Numbered from the stretch's first letter, positions 1-8,008 are shown. The stretch is 14,839 nt of DNA from Myxococcales bacterium (GCA_014238595.1 JABAAV010000008.1:17116-31954); one strand, 5' to 3'. The notes: generated by a model from the sequence alone, not told the origin. A program made the numbers and translations.

Positions 1-849
1 GTCCCATGTGCAATTGTCTTTAAATTGTCCGTTGCTATCTTTTAATGGGAATGTGTCTGCACGAACAGCACTGACAACCAATCCTTCTAATCCATTATTT
101 TGATCAAGGTTACGCACCATCCCTTTGGCATAGGAAACACCGACAAGGGAGGTTACACCACCCATAACCTGTCGCATTTCACCCCATCGTGTACCATCAG
201 ATTGAGTGCCATTCCCGTTGGGATTGCGAGGCGTTGTGATGGTCGAATCGGTGCGCCATTCATGTCGATGATTCCATCGACGTGTACCGATATCCAGTGG
301 ATGTCCTTCAGTGAAACCTAAATGATCATGAGGGTTAATTAAGCCTGGAGAAATAACAGCATTAGGGCATTGAATTTGTTTCGTATTCGTCGTTGAACAA
401 TTGCATCCGATACATGTGATTGTTCCCTGATCGTCTATGCGAACGGATCCACCAATAAAAACAGTATCAAGTGCAAGGATATTACCTTGTATGACAAGAT
501 CAGTACCTTCCCCTGTGACTGTACATATTCCTTCATCTAAAGGGGTAAGTGTTTCTGGACATTGTGTGTATTCGCTTATATTCGATGATGGTTCTGGATC
601 TGTTGTGGAGGGAGGGGTATCTGTTGGTGTCTCTGATGATGGTTCTGTTGGCGGTTCTGGATCCGTTGTGGAGGGAGAAATATCTGTTGGCGTTTTTGAT
701 GGTGGTTCTGGATCCGTTATGGAAGGAGGAATATCTATTGGCGTTTCTGTCGATGTTTTTGTTGGCGTTTCCGTTGGTGTTTCCGTGGCTGAAAGACATG
801 TTGTCCCAACAAAGCAGCATAGGATTAATAATGTTCGTATGATACTCAT
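1..849 (-). CDS. Secreted amidohydrolase, N-terminal part (runs off the left edge)
   Basis: The ATG at 849 opens a frame of 283 codons that is still open at base 1, so the C-terminal part is missing. Residues 1-20 look like a signal peptide (MSIIRTLLILCCFVGTTCLS). No perfect lipobox is seen, although C18 could be one of an unusual kind. Residues about 21-90 form a Pro/Thr/Ser/Glu-rich linker built from imperfect repeats around TTDPEP and TPTD, probably an extracellular spacer. A Cys-containing segment follows with a beta-sandwich-like start (DLVIQGNIL, GGSVRIDDQG, then several Cys), and then PGLINPHDHLGFTEG. Here HDH is the expected first metal-ligand pair of the amidohydrolase (imidazolonepropionase-like) superfamily. 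The later segment with WGEMRQVMGGVTS also fits this group. The substrate cannot be told. The start overlaps the stop of the lipoprotein gene by 4 bases (ATGA), so the two are probably translated together. Family assignment is strong; the export route is inferred. Confidence 0.85.
   Translation of the reverse strand, partial: MSIIRTLLILCCFVGTTCLSATETPTETPTKTSTETPIDIPPSITDPEPPSKTPTDISPSTTDPEPPTEPSSETPTDTPPSTTDPEPSSNISEYTQCPETLTPLDEGICTVTGEGTDLVIQGNILALDTVFIGGSVRIDDQGTITCIGCNCSTTNTKQIQCPNAVISPGLINPHDHLGFTEGHPLDIGTRRWNHRHEWRTDSTITTPRNPNGNGTQSDGTRWGEMRQVMGGVTSLVGVSYAKGMVRNLDQNNGLEGLVVSAVRADTFPLKDSNGQFKDNCTWD
590..744. repeat. Three 41-bp imperfect repeats in the amidohydrolase linker
   Basis: Copies lie at 590-630, 653-693 and 704-744. 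Each begins ggttctggatc and ends tctgttggtgt or a close variant. The spacers of 22 and 10 bp carry related sequence. They encode the Pro/Thr-rich linker of the amidohydrolase on the minus strand. The repeats differ by a few bases each, so the expansion is not brand new. Confidence 0.85.
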
Positions 850-1139
850 AACGCAAACTCACATCGAGATAGTTGCGAAGCATCTTTTTTTTCATAGGCT
901 TTTTGAACGCAAATAATTTGTTTTTTAGCCAAGCCTTCTTGTTTACAATGCGCAATCATTGTCTCTTTTCTTTCGAGTTTTTGACCTGTCTTTTGTGCGT
1001 TGAGAAGCTCGAGCTTCATGGTAACGACTTTTTCACATTCTTCTGTGTAATTTAAACATCCTGAAAACATAAGCAGGATGATAAAATTAATGATATATGT
1101 TTTCTTAAACAAATGCTTGCTCCTTTTATAGCCGATCAT
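846..1139 (-). CDS. Small Cys-rich lipoprotein, function unknown
   Basis: A 97-residue protein with a basic start (MIGYKRSKHLFKK), a hydrophobic stretch and a lipobox ending FSGC, which makes C28 the likely lipidated residue. The mature part is about 70 residues, charged and probably helical. It holds four further cysteines at 35, 65, 77 and 93, a number and spacing that suggest two disulfides in an oxidising compartment. This pattern resembles small periplasmic lipoproteins of Myxococcota and Leptospira, but I cannot name a family. Its stop overlaps the start of the secreted amidohydrolase (ATGA), so the two probably share one mRNA and both act in the envelope. No Shine-Dalgarno sequence precedes the ATG. 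The gene is divergent from the M20 peptidase gene, with only 25 bp between the longest open frames. Confidence 0.75.
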   Translation of the reverse strand: MIGYKRSKHLFKKTYIINFIILLMFSGCLNYTEECEKVVTMKLELLNAQKTGQKLERKETMIAHCKQEGLAKKQIICVQKAYEKKDASQLSRCEFAL

Positions 1140-1164
1140 TTACTGCACGAATAATACAGCGTAT

Positions 1165-2418
1165 ATGACTAGAATTATCATGAGAAATCAAGCGATAAAT
1201 AATGAAGATGAAACATTAAGTCATGACTGTACAGATGAAATTTCAATGAAACAATTTAACGAAATGAATGTGTTTCATGACACAGTAGCCGTTCAAGCGC
1301 TTTCTTTACTCATGAAATGGGTGAAAATAAATTCTTATTCACGGAATTGCTCAAATACAAACGCTATGGGGAATGCATTGCGCCAAGCATTTTCATTTCC
1401 TCATGTGCTTGTTGAAACGCAATCACAGGCTGATGTCGGAGATCACTATTGTTTCAGAACACAAGCATGGGATGATGCGCAACAGGGGAAAATTTTACTT
1501 GTAGGACATCATGATACGGTATTTCCACCAGGAGTTTTTGAACGATGTTATCGCCAGGATGATAACATTTATGGTCCTGGAGTTTATGATATGAAAGGCG
1601 GCATTGCTGTCATTTATACGGTGTTTTCGGTGCTATCTCAGATGAAATTACTTGAAACATTGCCGATTGCCTTTATCTCTGTATCTGATGAAGAATTAGG
1701 ATCGCCCCATTCAAGAACCTTTACAGAACAATGGGCATCACATTGTGATATGGCGTTGGTACTTGAGCCTGGTCGTGCTGAAGATCGTATTATTACGTCT
1801 CGATTAGGAACAGGACGATTGACCATCGATGTAACGGGGAAAGATGCTCACGCAGGCAATGAACATCGCCAAGGAATCAATGCTATTTGGATTTTATCAA
1901 TGATTATCGATCAAATACAACAATTGACTGATTACGAACGATCACTAACAATCAATACAGGGGTTGTCTCTGGAGGGATTTCGGCAAATACGGTTCCACG
2001 CCATGCTGATTGTCAAATAGATTTCAGATTTAAAGAATCTAAAGATGGTCTTGCTGTAGAACAGGCCGTTAGACAAATTGCCGCAAGAGTTGTGTCAAAA
2101 TACGGTGCAGCCGTAGAGGTATCTGGTGGTATTCATCGACCAGCAATGATGCGTACAGAGGCTTCAGTAAAACTGTACGAACGCTATGCTGCATGTGCCA
2201 AACAAGTCGGGTTAGGCTATCAAGAATCTGATACTGTAGGTGGTGGTTCTGATGCGAATAATATCGCAGCACTTGGAATCCCTGTTATTGATGGATTAGG
2301 TCCAAGAGGCCAAGGATTCCATACCAATCAAGAATATATTGAAGCTTCCACTGTTGGTTTACGCAGTGCAGCACTTCTCCGATTTCTAATCTATGATAGG
2401 CTCAAAAATTATGTCTGA
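1165..2418 (+). CDS. M20 family zinc carboxypeptidase (glutamate carboxypeptidase / CPG2-like)
   Basis: A 417-residue di-zinc peptidase of the M20A group, which removes C-terminal residues or splits dipeptides. All expected active-site residues are visible: H115 in GHHDTVF, bridging D142 in GVYDMKGG, catalytic E176 and ligand E177 in SDEELGS, E201 in LVLEPGR, and H386 in GFHTNQEY. Residues about 212-330 form the lid (dimerisation) domain with GKDAHAG and the VSGGISANTVP segment. Overall order and length match carboxypeptidase G2. The conserved fold begins near residue 40, so the first 27-33 residues may not be translated; ATG codons at 1246 and 1264 are plausible later starts and would leave room for promoters. 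No export signal is seen, so it is probably cytoplasmic. The last 8 bases overlap hemE. The exact substrate is unknown. Confidence 0.9.
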   Translation: MTRIIMRNQAINNEDETLSHDCTDEISMKQFNEMNVFHDTVAVQALSLLMKWVKINSYSRNCSNTNAMGNALRQAFSFPHVLVETQSQADVGDHYCFRTQAWDDAQQGKILLVGHHDTVFPPGVFERCYRQDDNIYGPGVYDMKGGIAVIYTVFSVLSQMKLLETLPIAFISVSDEELGSPHSRTFTEQWASHCDMALVLEPGRAEDRIITSRLGTGRLTIDVTGKDAHAGNEHRQGINAIWILSMIIDQIQQLTDYERSLTINTGVVSGGISANTVPRHADCQIDFRFKESKDGLAVEQAVRQIAARVVSKYGAAVEVSGGIHRPAMMRTEASVKLYERYAACAKQVGLGYQESDTVGGGSDANNIAALGIPVIDGLGPRGQGFHTNQEYIEASTVGLRSAALLRFLIYDRLKNYV

Positions 2419-3451
2419 TTATTTATTCATTGATGCTTGTTTTCAAAAAAATGTTCCACGTGTACCCGTATGGATGATGCGTCAAGCAGGGCGTTATCTT
2501 CCTCAATACCAAGCTGTTCGCTCTAAGGTAACTTTTCTTGAATTATGCAAAACACCTTCGCTTGCATGTGAAGTCACCGTACAACCTATTGATGAATTTG
2601 GCATGGACGCTGCCATTTTGTTTTGTGATATCTTAATCCCTGTTGAAGCCATGGGATTGTCGCTTGATTTTACAGACAAAGGACCTGTGTTTGCGAATCC
2701 GATTCGTTCTCGGGGAGATATTAATAAATTATCAATTCCCGATCCTCATGAAACGATGCCTTTTGTGATGGATGCCATTGGATTGGTACGAAAACAAATT
2801 AATGTGCCTTTGATCTGTTTTTCAGGCGCACCATTTACCTTAGCAAGTTATGCGATTGAAGGTAGTGGAAGTAAAAATTATGTCCATCTCAAATCCATGT
2901 TGTTTTCAGATCCAAAATCTGCCCATATACTTCTCGGTAAACTTGCAGAAACTTGTACGGAATATTTAAAAGCACAAGTTGCATCTGGAGCACAGGCTGT
3001 TCAATTGTTTGATAGCTGGGCAGGTATTTTATCACCACATGATTTTAAAGAGTTTGCACTTCGATATGCCAAACAGATTATTGAATCGTTAAAAGCATCG
3101 AAAGAATTTTCAGAAAATCCTGTTCCTATTATTTATTTTGTTAATGGATGTGCACCTTATCTTGAGATGTTGAAAGATTGTGGTGCTGATGTGCTTGGTT
3201 GTGATTGGCGTGTCGATCTAGCACATGTTCGTCATATCATTGGTGATCGAATGGCGATTCAGGGCAACATGGATCCGACAGCTCTTTTAGGGACGCAAGA
3301 TTATGTTCGTCATGAAGTAAAGCATGTGGTTGAATCGGCAGGAGAGCATTCTGGATATATTTTCAATCTTGGACATGGTGTATTACCCATGACCAACCCT
3401 GAACATGTTCGTGTGATGGTCGAAGCCGTGCATCAATTGACGGCTCAATGA
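2411..3451 (+). CDS. hemE: Uroporphyrinogen decarboxylase
   Basis: A 346-residue cytoplasmic enzyme that removes the four acetate carboxyl groups of uroporphyrinogen III to give coproporphyrinogen III in heme synthesis. The diagnostic N-terminal motif PVWMMRQAGRYLP gives the substrate-binding arginines R24 and R28. FCDILIP carries the catalytic aspartate D73. GAPFTLASYAIEG and the C-terminal NLGHGVLP, with the conserved His, are also present. The start at 2411 is chosen because it places the RQAGRYLP motif at the usual distance from the N-terminus and follows an AGG; an ATG at 2393 in the same frame would add six residues. It overlaps the M20 gene by 8 bases and hemG by 4 bases (ATGA), so it sits in a tightly coupled operon. 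Length is normal for the family. Confidence 0.97.
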   Translation: MSDYLFIDACFQKNVPRVPVWMMRQAGRYLPQYQAVRSKVTFLELCKTPSLACEVTVQPIDEFGMDAAILFCDILIPVEAMGLSLDFTDKGPVFANPIRSRGDINKLSIPDPHETMPFVMDAIGLVRKQINVPLICFSGAPFTLASYAIEGSGSKNYVHLKSMLFSDPKSAHILLGKLAETCTEYLKAQVASGAQAVQLFDSWAGILSPHDFKEFALRYAKQIIESLKASKEFSENPVPIIYFVNGCAPYLEMLKDCGADVLGCDWRVDLAHVRHIIGDRMAIQGNMDPTALLGTQDYVRHEVKHVVESAGEHSGYIFNLGHGVLPMTNPEHVRVMVEAVHQLTAQ

Positions 3452-4770
3452 CTACTGCTAAAACGATTGCAGTCATTGGAGGTGGCATTGCTGGTCTTAC
3501 GACTGCTTATATGCTTACTAAACAAACGCAATGTGACGTTTTATTATTTGAAGCATCTTCGAAAACAGGTGGGTGGCTTCAATCACACTCTGTAGATAAT
3601 CGTTATGTACATGAAATAGGAGCCAATGGTGTTATACCAACGCCACATACAACCGCATTGCTGAAACATTTAGAAATAAATCTTGTGCCAGCATCGGCAT
3701 CAGCAAAACATCGTTGGATTTGGATTGATGACTCCCTGCATGTGGTTCCTCATGGAATACGATCATTGTTGTGCAATGATTTGTTGAATAAACGTACAGT
3801 TTTTCGAATGCTATTGGAGCCGTTGTTTCGAAAAAAACCTATCAACCATGAAACAATTCATACGTTTTTGGCGTATCGTTTTGGAAATGCATGTGCTCAA
3901 CGATTGATTGCACCATGGGTGACTGGTGTTTTTGCGGGTGATTCGGAACAATTAGAATTTGAAGCGTCATTTCCTCTGCTTTTTGATATCGCGCAACAGG
4001 GTAGTTTGCTTTTGGGGATGAGAAAACATAAAACGAAAGAACGCCTTTCTGCTCCTCAGGGTGGAATGGGAAAGATAACACAACATTTGACTGAACAATT
4101 AGGTGATCGTGTCAAAACGAATACGGAGATAACCCAAATACATTGGGATAATATGGGTAATCTTACACTCAACACGCATGACAATTGTATTGATCCTGAT
4201 GTTGTTGTATTGGCGATACCGTCTTATCAAGCAGCACCACTATTATTGCAAACGGATTCAACAATAGCAGAAACCATGGAAGAAATTTCACATGCATCAT
4301 TAGTTGTGGCGTATGTGTCTTATCGAAAAGAAGATGTCCCTGAACCGATTGACGGTTTTGGTTTTTTATCCACACCAAAATCATCGATTAATATATTGGG
4401 TGTCGTTTATGAAAGCATTCTCTGGGACGATCGTGCTCCAAAAGATGAGATTATGTTTCGCTGTATGTTAGGTGGTTCGAATAACCCAGAGATCATTGAT
4501 CAAGATGATGACATGATTGGAAAACATGTGCATCAAAGCTTAAAGACTGTATTGGGCATTACAAATCCATGGGTACAATTTGATTGTTATAGATATCCAC
4601 AAGCCATTACACAATATTCTCCAGGACATCTTGATAGGATTGCCCTGATAGAGAATCGTCTTCCCGATAATATCTACCTTGCAGGTTCTTCGTGGCATGG
4701 TGTTTCTGTGAATGCGTGTATTAAAGATGGTATGCAGATGGCATCTCGTATCGTAGAGAATCATTGTTAA
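3448..4770 (+). CDS. hemG: FAD-dependent protoporphyrinogen/coproporphyrinogen oxidase (HemY type)
   Basis: A 440-residue flavoenzyme that oxidises a porphyrinogen by six electrons with oxygen as acceptor, late in heme synthesis. The N-terminal AVIGGGIAGLTTAYML is the FAD-binding Rossmann motif (G11, G13, G16). It is followed by an acidic residue after the second strand (LFEAS) and TGGWLQS. The family segment PWVTGVFAGDSEQLEFEASFP lies in the middle, and the C-terminal YLAGSSWHGVSVNACIKDG closes the FAD site. The fold is of the amine-oxidase type, not the short HemG flavodoxin type, despite the shared symbol. Whether it acts on protoporphyrinogen IX or coproporphyrinogen III cannot be decided here. 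Its ATG overlaps the hemE stop, supporting consecutive steps in one operon. It is probably associated with the inner face of the membrane, as relatives are. Confidence 0.95.
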   Translation: MTTAKTIAVIGGGIAGLTTAYMLTKQTQCDVLLFEASSKTGGWLQSHSVDNRYVHEIGANGVIPTPHTTALLKHLEINLVPASASAKHRWIWIDDSLHVVPHGIRSLLCNDLLNKRTVFRMLLEPLFRKKPINHETIHTFLAYRFGNACAQRLIAPWVTGVFAGDSEQLEFEASFPLLFDIAQQGSLLLGMRKHKTKERLSAPQGGMGKITQHLTEQLGDRVKTNTEITQIHWDNMGNLTLNTHDNCIDPDVVVLAIPSYQAAPLLLQTDSTIAETMEEISHASLVVAYVSYRKEDVPEPIDGFGFLSTPKSSINILGVVYESILWDDRAPKDEIMFRCMLGGSNNPEIIDQDDDMIGKHVHQSLKTVLGITNPWVQFDCYRYPQAITQYSPGHLDRIALIENRLPDNIYLAGSSWHGVSVNACIKDGMQMASRIVENHC

Positions 4771-4786
4771 ACAAGGACTAACAAGG

Positions 4787-5935
4787 ATGTGGAAATGTTC
4801 TGATTGGCTTGAGACTGTTATGTGGTCTGCAATGGAAACATATTTTTCTCATGAGTTGTCTGATTCAACAATTCATCAATCTGATCTGATCGATGCCATT
4901 CGGAAACGTTCAGAAATGTATACAAACAATCGACAAGAATTAAATTCAAAAACAAATCACAATGCCTATGATTTAGCCGCACGTGCTTTGTTTTTTTCCC
5001 TTGCTGATGCACCAAAACTTTCGATTCCACTGACAGAGCTTGCATATCGTGATGCGTTACCGGCATCAGATCAATTATCGATTCTAGATATTGGTGCTGG
5101 TACTGGAGTGATGTCGCTTGCAGCTATTGCTATATTGGAAACATTTGGTAAATCAGTCAGCGAGGTGACTGCTGTGGATCAAGATGCCAGAGCATTGAGT
5201 GTGCTTGAACATATTAAATTGAACCAATCGCTAAAAGCTCACATAACAACTCAAGTATCAGACATCCGTTTTTATAAATCACATAAACAATTTGATTTGA
5301 TTATCATTGGTTCTGTCTTAAATGAATTAAAAGACAATGAAGCTAAAATTTTGATTGGTTCGTTATTGAAGAAATTACATGCCAATGGTGCATTAATTAT
5401 CATTGAACCTGCCTTTTGTTTTACAACGCGTGCACTGCATCGATTACGTGATTATATTTTGGACTCTGAACAAGCACATGTTTTTGCACCATGTGTTCGA
5501 TCGATATCACCTTGTCCAGCATTAGCGCGTAAGCGTGATTGGTGTCATGAAATACGTTCTATTGAATTATCCAATAAAGCAAAGGGATTGGCCAAAATCA
5601 CTGGACTTCGTGACAAAGTGATGAAATTTTCATATTTAGTTCTTCGTAAAGAATTGCATCCACGGCTTGCTACAAGGAGTGATAATCAATTGAATATTGA
5701 ACCTGCACGAATCATATCAGGTATTCATGCACAAAAAGGCAAAGTTGAATTCACTGGTTGTAGTCAATCAGGATTTGTTTCTTTTCGATTACTCCGTCGG
5801 AATAAAACACAAGAAAATCGGAAAATATTCGACCTCAAGCGTGGCAATATTCTTTATGCTCAATCAGATATTGGCAAGGAAGATCGGATTATTATCTCGG
5901 ATCCGATCAACCCTTTACAGAGTGAAACTCCATAA
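4787..5935 (+). CDS. Rsm22-family SAM-dependent methyltransferase with iron-sulfur cysteines
   Basis: A 382-residue homolog of mitochondrial Rsm22/METTL17, a factor for small ribosomal subunit assembly. The SAM fold is shown by ILDIGAGTGVMSLA (residues 99-112), an acidic residue ending the next strand (VTAVDQD, D131), and IIIGSVLNEL. The family mark is the segment APC(236)...SPC(243)P...DWC(253)HE, followed by KFSYLVLRKE and a last cysteine C325 in EFTGCSQSG. These four match the positions of the [4Fe-4S] ligands described in METTL17. The N-terminus carries the helical segment with MYT and NAYDLAARA that usually precedes the methyltransferase fold. An AAGGA at 4773-4777 gives a usable ribosome binding site 9 bases before the ATG. 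It follows hemG by 16 bp. Bacterial members are often only called small ribosomal subunit Rsm22 family protein, and their own target is not established. Confidence 0.88.
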   Translation: MWKCSDWLETVMWSAMETYFSHELSDSTIHQSDLIDAIRKRSEMYTNNRQELNSKTNHNAYDLAARALFFSLADAPKLSIPLTELAYRDALPASDQLSILDIGAGTGVMSLAAIAILETFGKSVSEVTAVDQDARALSVLEHIKLNQSLKAHITTQVSDIRFYKSHKQFDLIIIGSVLNELKDNEAKILIGSLLKKLHANGALIIIEPAFCFTTRALHRLRDYILDSEQAHVFAPCVRSISPCPALARKRDWCHEIRSIELSNKAKGLAKITGLRDKVMKFSYLVLRKELHPRLATRSDNQLNIEPARIISGIHAQKGKVEFTGCSQSGFVSFRLLRRNKTQENRKIFDLKRGNILYAQSDIGKEDRIIISDPINPLQSETP

Positions 5936-5962
5936 CAAGTATCAATATTGATTATAATCGAG

Positions 5963-5992
5963 TTTACATAAAATCAAACGGACCAATAGTAT
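5963..5992 (+). promoter_or_regulatory. Candidate sigma-70 type promoter for the DHH gene
   Basis: In the 94-bp gap before the DHH gene, TTTACA (5963-5968) and TAGTAT (5987-5992) are spaced by 18 bp, which would give a leader of about 30 bases. A perfect TATAAT lies at 5953-5958 but has no good -35 partner. This is inferred from sequence match only. Confidence 0.3.
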
Positions 5993-6029
5993 GGATTGAT
6001 AAGGATGGTAGTGGTAGAATCAATCACTT

Positions 6030-6992
6030 ATGGATCGTTTGAAAGTTTTTTTTCATGACAATTGCTTTGATGGAACAGCATCAGCAGCGTTGTTTGTTGA
6101 TTTTTACAAACAAAAAATAAACGCTGATGTTAATGTCATTTTGCAAGGTATGCATCATGAAGCAGGAGATCCGTTCTCTTCAGTAACATTTTGTGAAGGC
6201 GATAATGTTTGTCTTGATTTTCGTTATACGGACGCACCGCAATTAACGTGGTGGTTTGATCACCATGTGAGTGCGTTTCAACCAACAACACTCAAGGACC
6301 ATTTCGATAAAAATCAAAATGGTCAAAAGTTTTATGATCCCACCGCACAATCATGCACGAAGTTTGAAGCCACAATGTTAGCAGAAAAATTTGGTTATGA
6401 TTCTGATCTTTTTACTGAAGTGATTCATTGGGCAGACCTTATTGACGGTGCTAAATTTGAAAATGCGGAAGCTGTGGTTGCTTTGAAAAACCCTGTTTAT
6501 CGTTTAATGACCTGGGTAGAGCAAAACCAAAACAAGGAATTATCACACCGATATATCAATACTTTGGGTACAAAGACGCTTGAAGATATTGTCAAGTTAC
6601 CCTGGATCAATAAACCACTCGAATCTTTCTTAGAAAAGCACGAACGTAACATTGAACTGATTCGACAAGTGACAACGTATAAAGATGGTGTGACTTTTTT
6701 TGATCTTTCTGATCAAAGGATTACTTTTCATAATAAGTTTATCCCATACATGCTTTTTCCTGAAACAAGATATGCAATCGGTATTACATGTTCTAAAAAT
6801 AAAGTAAAAATATCGATAGGGGCTAATCCTTGGCCTACGAAACAACGAGAGCACAATATTGCGCAGATCTGTGAGCGTTATGGTGGTGGTGGACACCCTA
6901 TGGTCGGAGCTATTTCTATGAGTGCTTCCGATGTTGAGGTTGCTCGAGATATTGCTAAGCAAGTAGCTCAAGAGTTGTCGATTGCAGAATGA
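6030..6992 (+). CDS. DHH-family phosphoesterase
   Basis: A 320-residue member of the DHH/DHHA1 superfamily of manganese-dependent phosphoesterases, which includes RecJ, NrnA and pyrophosphatases. Metal-site motifs appear in the expected order: HDNCFDGTASA (H9, D14), CLDFRY (D63), FDHHVS (D77-H78-H79) and HWADLIDGAKF (D136, D139). The C-terminal GGGGHPMVGAIS (285-296) is the DHHA1 glycine motif that binds the substrate phosphate. Motif I is unusual: HDNCFDG replaces the H-x-x-x-D-x-D-x-x-G-S pattern of RecJ/NrnA, as in a DHH branch that I recall from Myxococcota-like genomes. Substrate could be short oligonucleotides, cyclic dinucleotides or another phosphodiester; the sequence does not decide. 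It starts a separate unit after a 94-bp gap and ends directly against the convergent ferredoxin gene, with no spacer. Confidence 0.88.
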   Translation: MDRLKVFFHDNCFDGTASAALFVDFYKQKINADVNVILQGMHHEAGDPFSSVTFCEGDNVCLDFRYTDAPQLTWWFDHHVSAFQPTTLKDHFDKNQNGQKFYDPTAQSCTKFEATMLAEKFGYDSDLFTEVIHWADLIDGAKFENAEAVVALKNPVYRLMTWVEQNQNKELSHRYINTLGTKTLEDIVKLPWINKPLESFLEKHERNIELIRQVTTYKDGVTFFDLSDQRITFHNKFIPYMLFPETRYAIGITCSKNKVKISIGANPWPTKQREHNIAQICERYGGGGHPMVGAISMSASDVEVARDIAKQVAQELSIAE

Positions 6993-7280
6993 TTATTTTA
7001 CTTCTACAACAACATCATTGGTGCCTATAATTTTTGTTTGGCAGGACAATCGTTCTTTGGTAATGAAATAAACATTACCCAGATGTTTTTCTTCGTCTTG
7101 TGTGAAAGGTGATAAGGAATCTTCACCGTTAATAATGACAATACGGCATAAGCCACATGTTGCTTTGCCTTGACACGCCGTTTGTACGGCAATGTTATGT
7201 TGTTGTGCTATATCGAAGATTGTTTCATTTTTTTGACCATCGACAGTTTTGTTTTGTGGTTGAAATGTAATATGTGGCAT
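6993..7280 (-). CDS. [2Fe-2S] ferredoxin
   Basis: A 95-residue single-domain electron carrier. The four cluster cysteines are C36, C42, C45 and C80, in the pattern C-x5-C-x2-C-x34-C (ACQGKATCGLCRI and RLSCQTK). The x5-x2 spacing is that of the adrenodoxin/ISC-type and related bacterial ferredoxins, not the plant x4-x2 pattern. It is the last gene of the mutY-folE-exonuclease unit, with only 8 bp separating it from the exonuclease gene, so it probably shares their mRNA. Its redox partner is not in the window. No isc or suf genes are visible, so I do not call it Fdx. No Shine-Dalgarno sequence precedes the ATG. Its TAA at 6995-6993 abuts the TGA of the DHH gene. Confidence 0.92.
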   Translation of the reverse strand: MPHITFQPQNKTVDGQKNETIFDIAQQHNIAVQTACQGKATCGLCRIVIINGEDSLSPFTQDEEKHLGNVYFITKERLSCQTKIIGTNDVVVEVK

Positions 7281-7288
7281 CGTTGTTT

Positions 7289-8008
7289 TTATATTTCTAT
7301 GAGTAATCGTGATCGATCGATGTTGTTTATGACATCATCAACACGAGAATCTTTGCTAAGTTCATCCACCCAAAACGTTGCAATATTTCGATAATTATTT
7401 TGGGAGATTTTTCCTTGAAGAAGATGAAGACGAAGAAACAAAAATGCTGTCTGGACAACATCTTGTAAACAATAATTTTGAATTTTGTCTATAAATCCAT
7501 TGTCAAACAGTTCGCTTACTTTGGAACCATCAACACCTGTTTTTCCAGGAAGACCAATGATTTTTGCTAATGAATCTAAGGATGTATATTTGATGGCACC
7601 ATGGTCTGCAAACCAATCACATAGATCAATATGTCTTTTATCTGTATAGCGATAACGAACATCTCGGTCATAATACCATTGCATAGAAATACCATGATGT
7701 AATGATCGAAGTGCTAATACAGGAAAATCAAAACAACGACCATTATAAGTAATGAGCACTGGTTTGTTTTGATTAATGAACTTAGAAAGATCGGCAAGGA
7801 GTTCTTTTTCTGTTGTGTTTTTTCCGGGTTCACCCAAAAAACCTAGTTTTTTAAGCTGATAATCTTGATCGATAAACATACACCCGATGACAATAGTTTT
7901 ATGAGCATAAGCGGGTGGAAATGGTTTTTCATGTCCTGGAGAAACATCAGGACTCGTCCATACATGGGAATCAGGAACAGTCTCAATATCAAGAACAAGG
8001 TAATTCAT
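7289..8008 (-). CDS. PolB-like 3'-5' exonuclease (DEDDy, ribonuclease H-like fold)
   Basis: A 239-residue stand-alone proofreading-type exonuclease of the family annotated as predicted 3'-5' exonuclease related to the exonuclease domain of PolB. ExoI is LVLDIETVP (D7, E9). ExoII is ITYNGRCFDFPVL (D94). HIDLCDWF gives D128. ExoIII is YCLQDVVQTAFL (Y179, D183), the Y-x3-D form typical of DEDDy enzymes. It has no polymerase domain. The likely role is trimming DNA or RNA 3' ends, with two metal ions. It lies 4 bp after folE and 8 bp before the ferredoxin gene, in the same transcription unit as mutY, which suits a repair or nucleic-acid turnover role, but this is inference. The ATG at 8008 has no Shine-Dalgarno sequence. 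Confidence 0.88.
   Translation of the reverse strand: MNYLVLDIETVPDSHVWTSPDVSPGHEKPFPPAYAHKTIVIGCMFIDQDYQLKKLGFLGEPGKNTTEKELLADLSKFINQNKPVLITYNGRCFDFPVLALRSLHHGISMQWYYDRDVRYRYTDKRHIDLCDWFADHGAIKYTSLDSLAKIIGLPGKTGVDGSKVSELFDNGFIDKIQNYCLQDVVQTAFLFLRLHLLQGKISQNNYRNIATFWVDELSKDSRVDDVINNIDRSRLLIEI

Noticed and set aside
437..955. Several overlapping open frames on both strands rich in Gly/Val or Asn/Arg
   Set aside because: They are other-frame readings of the repeat-rich linker of the amidohydrolase; their repeats simply mirror the 41-bp units, and they lack any domain or start signal.
5882..5908. Perfect 8-bp inverted repeat (GATCGGAT / ATCCGATC, 11-nt loop) near the end of the rsm22 gene, as a terminator
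   Set aside because: It lies inside the coding region, and no T-run follows; the stem may come from coding constraint or chance.
7305..7320. GATCGATCGATG string near the end of the exonuclease gene
   Set aside because: A short palindromic run inside coding sequence, within what is expected by chance.
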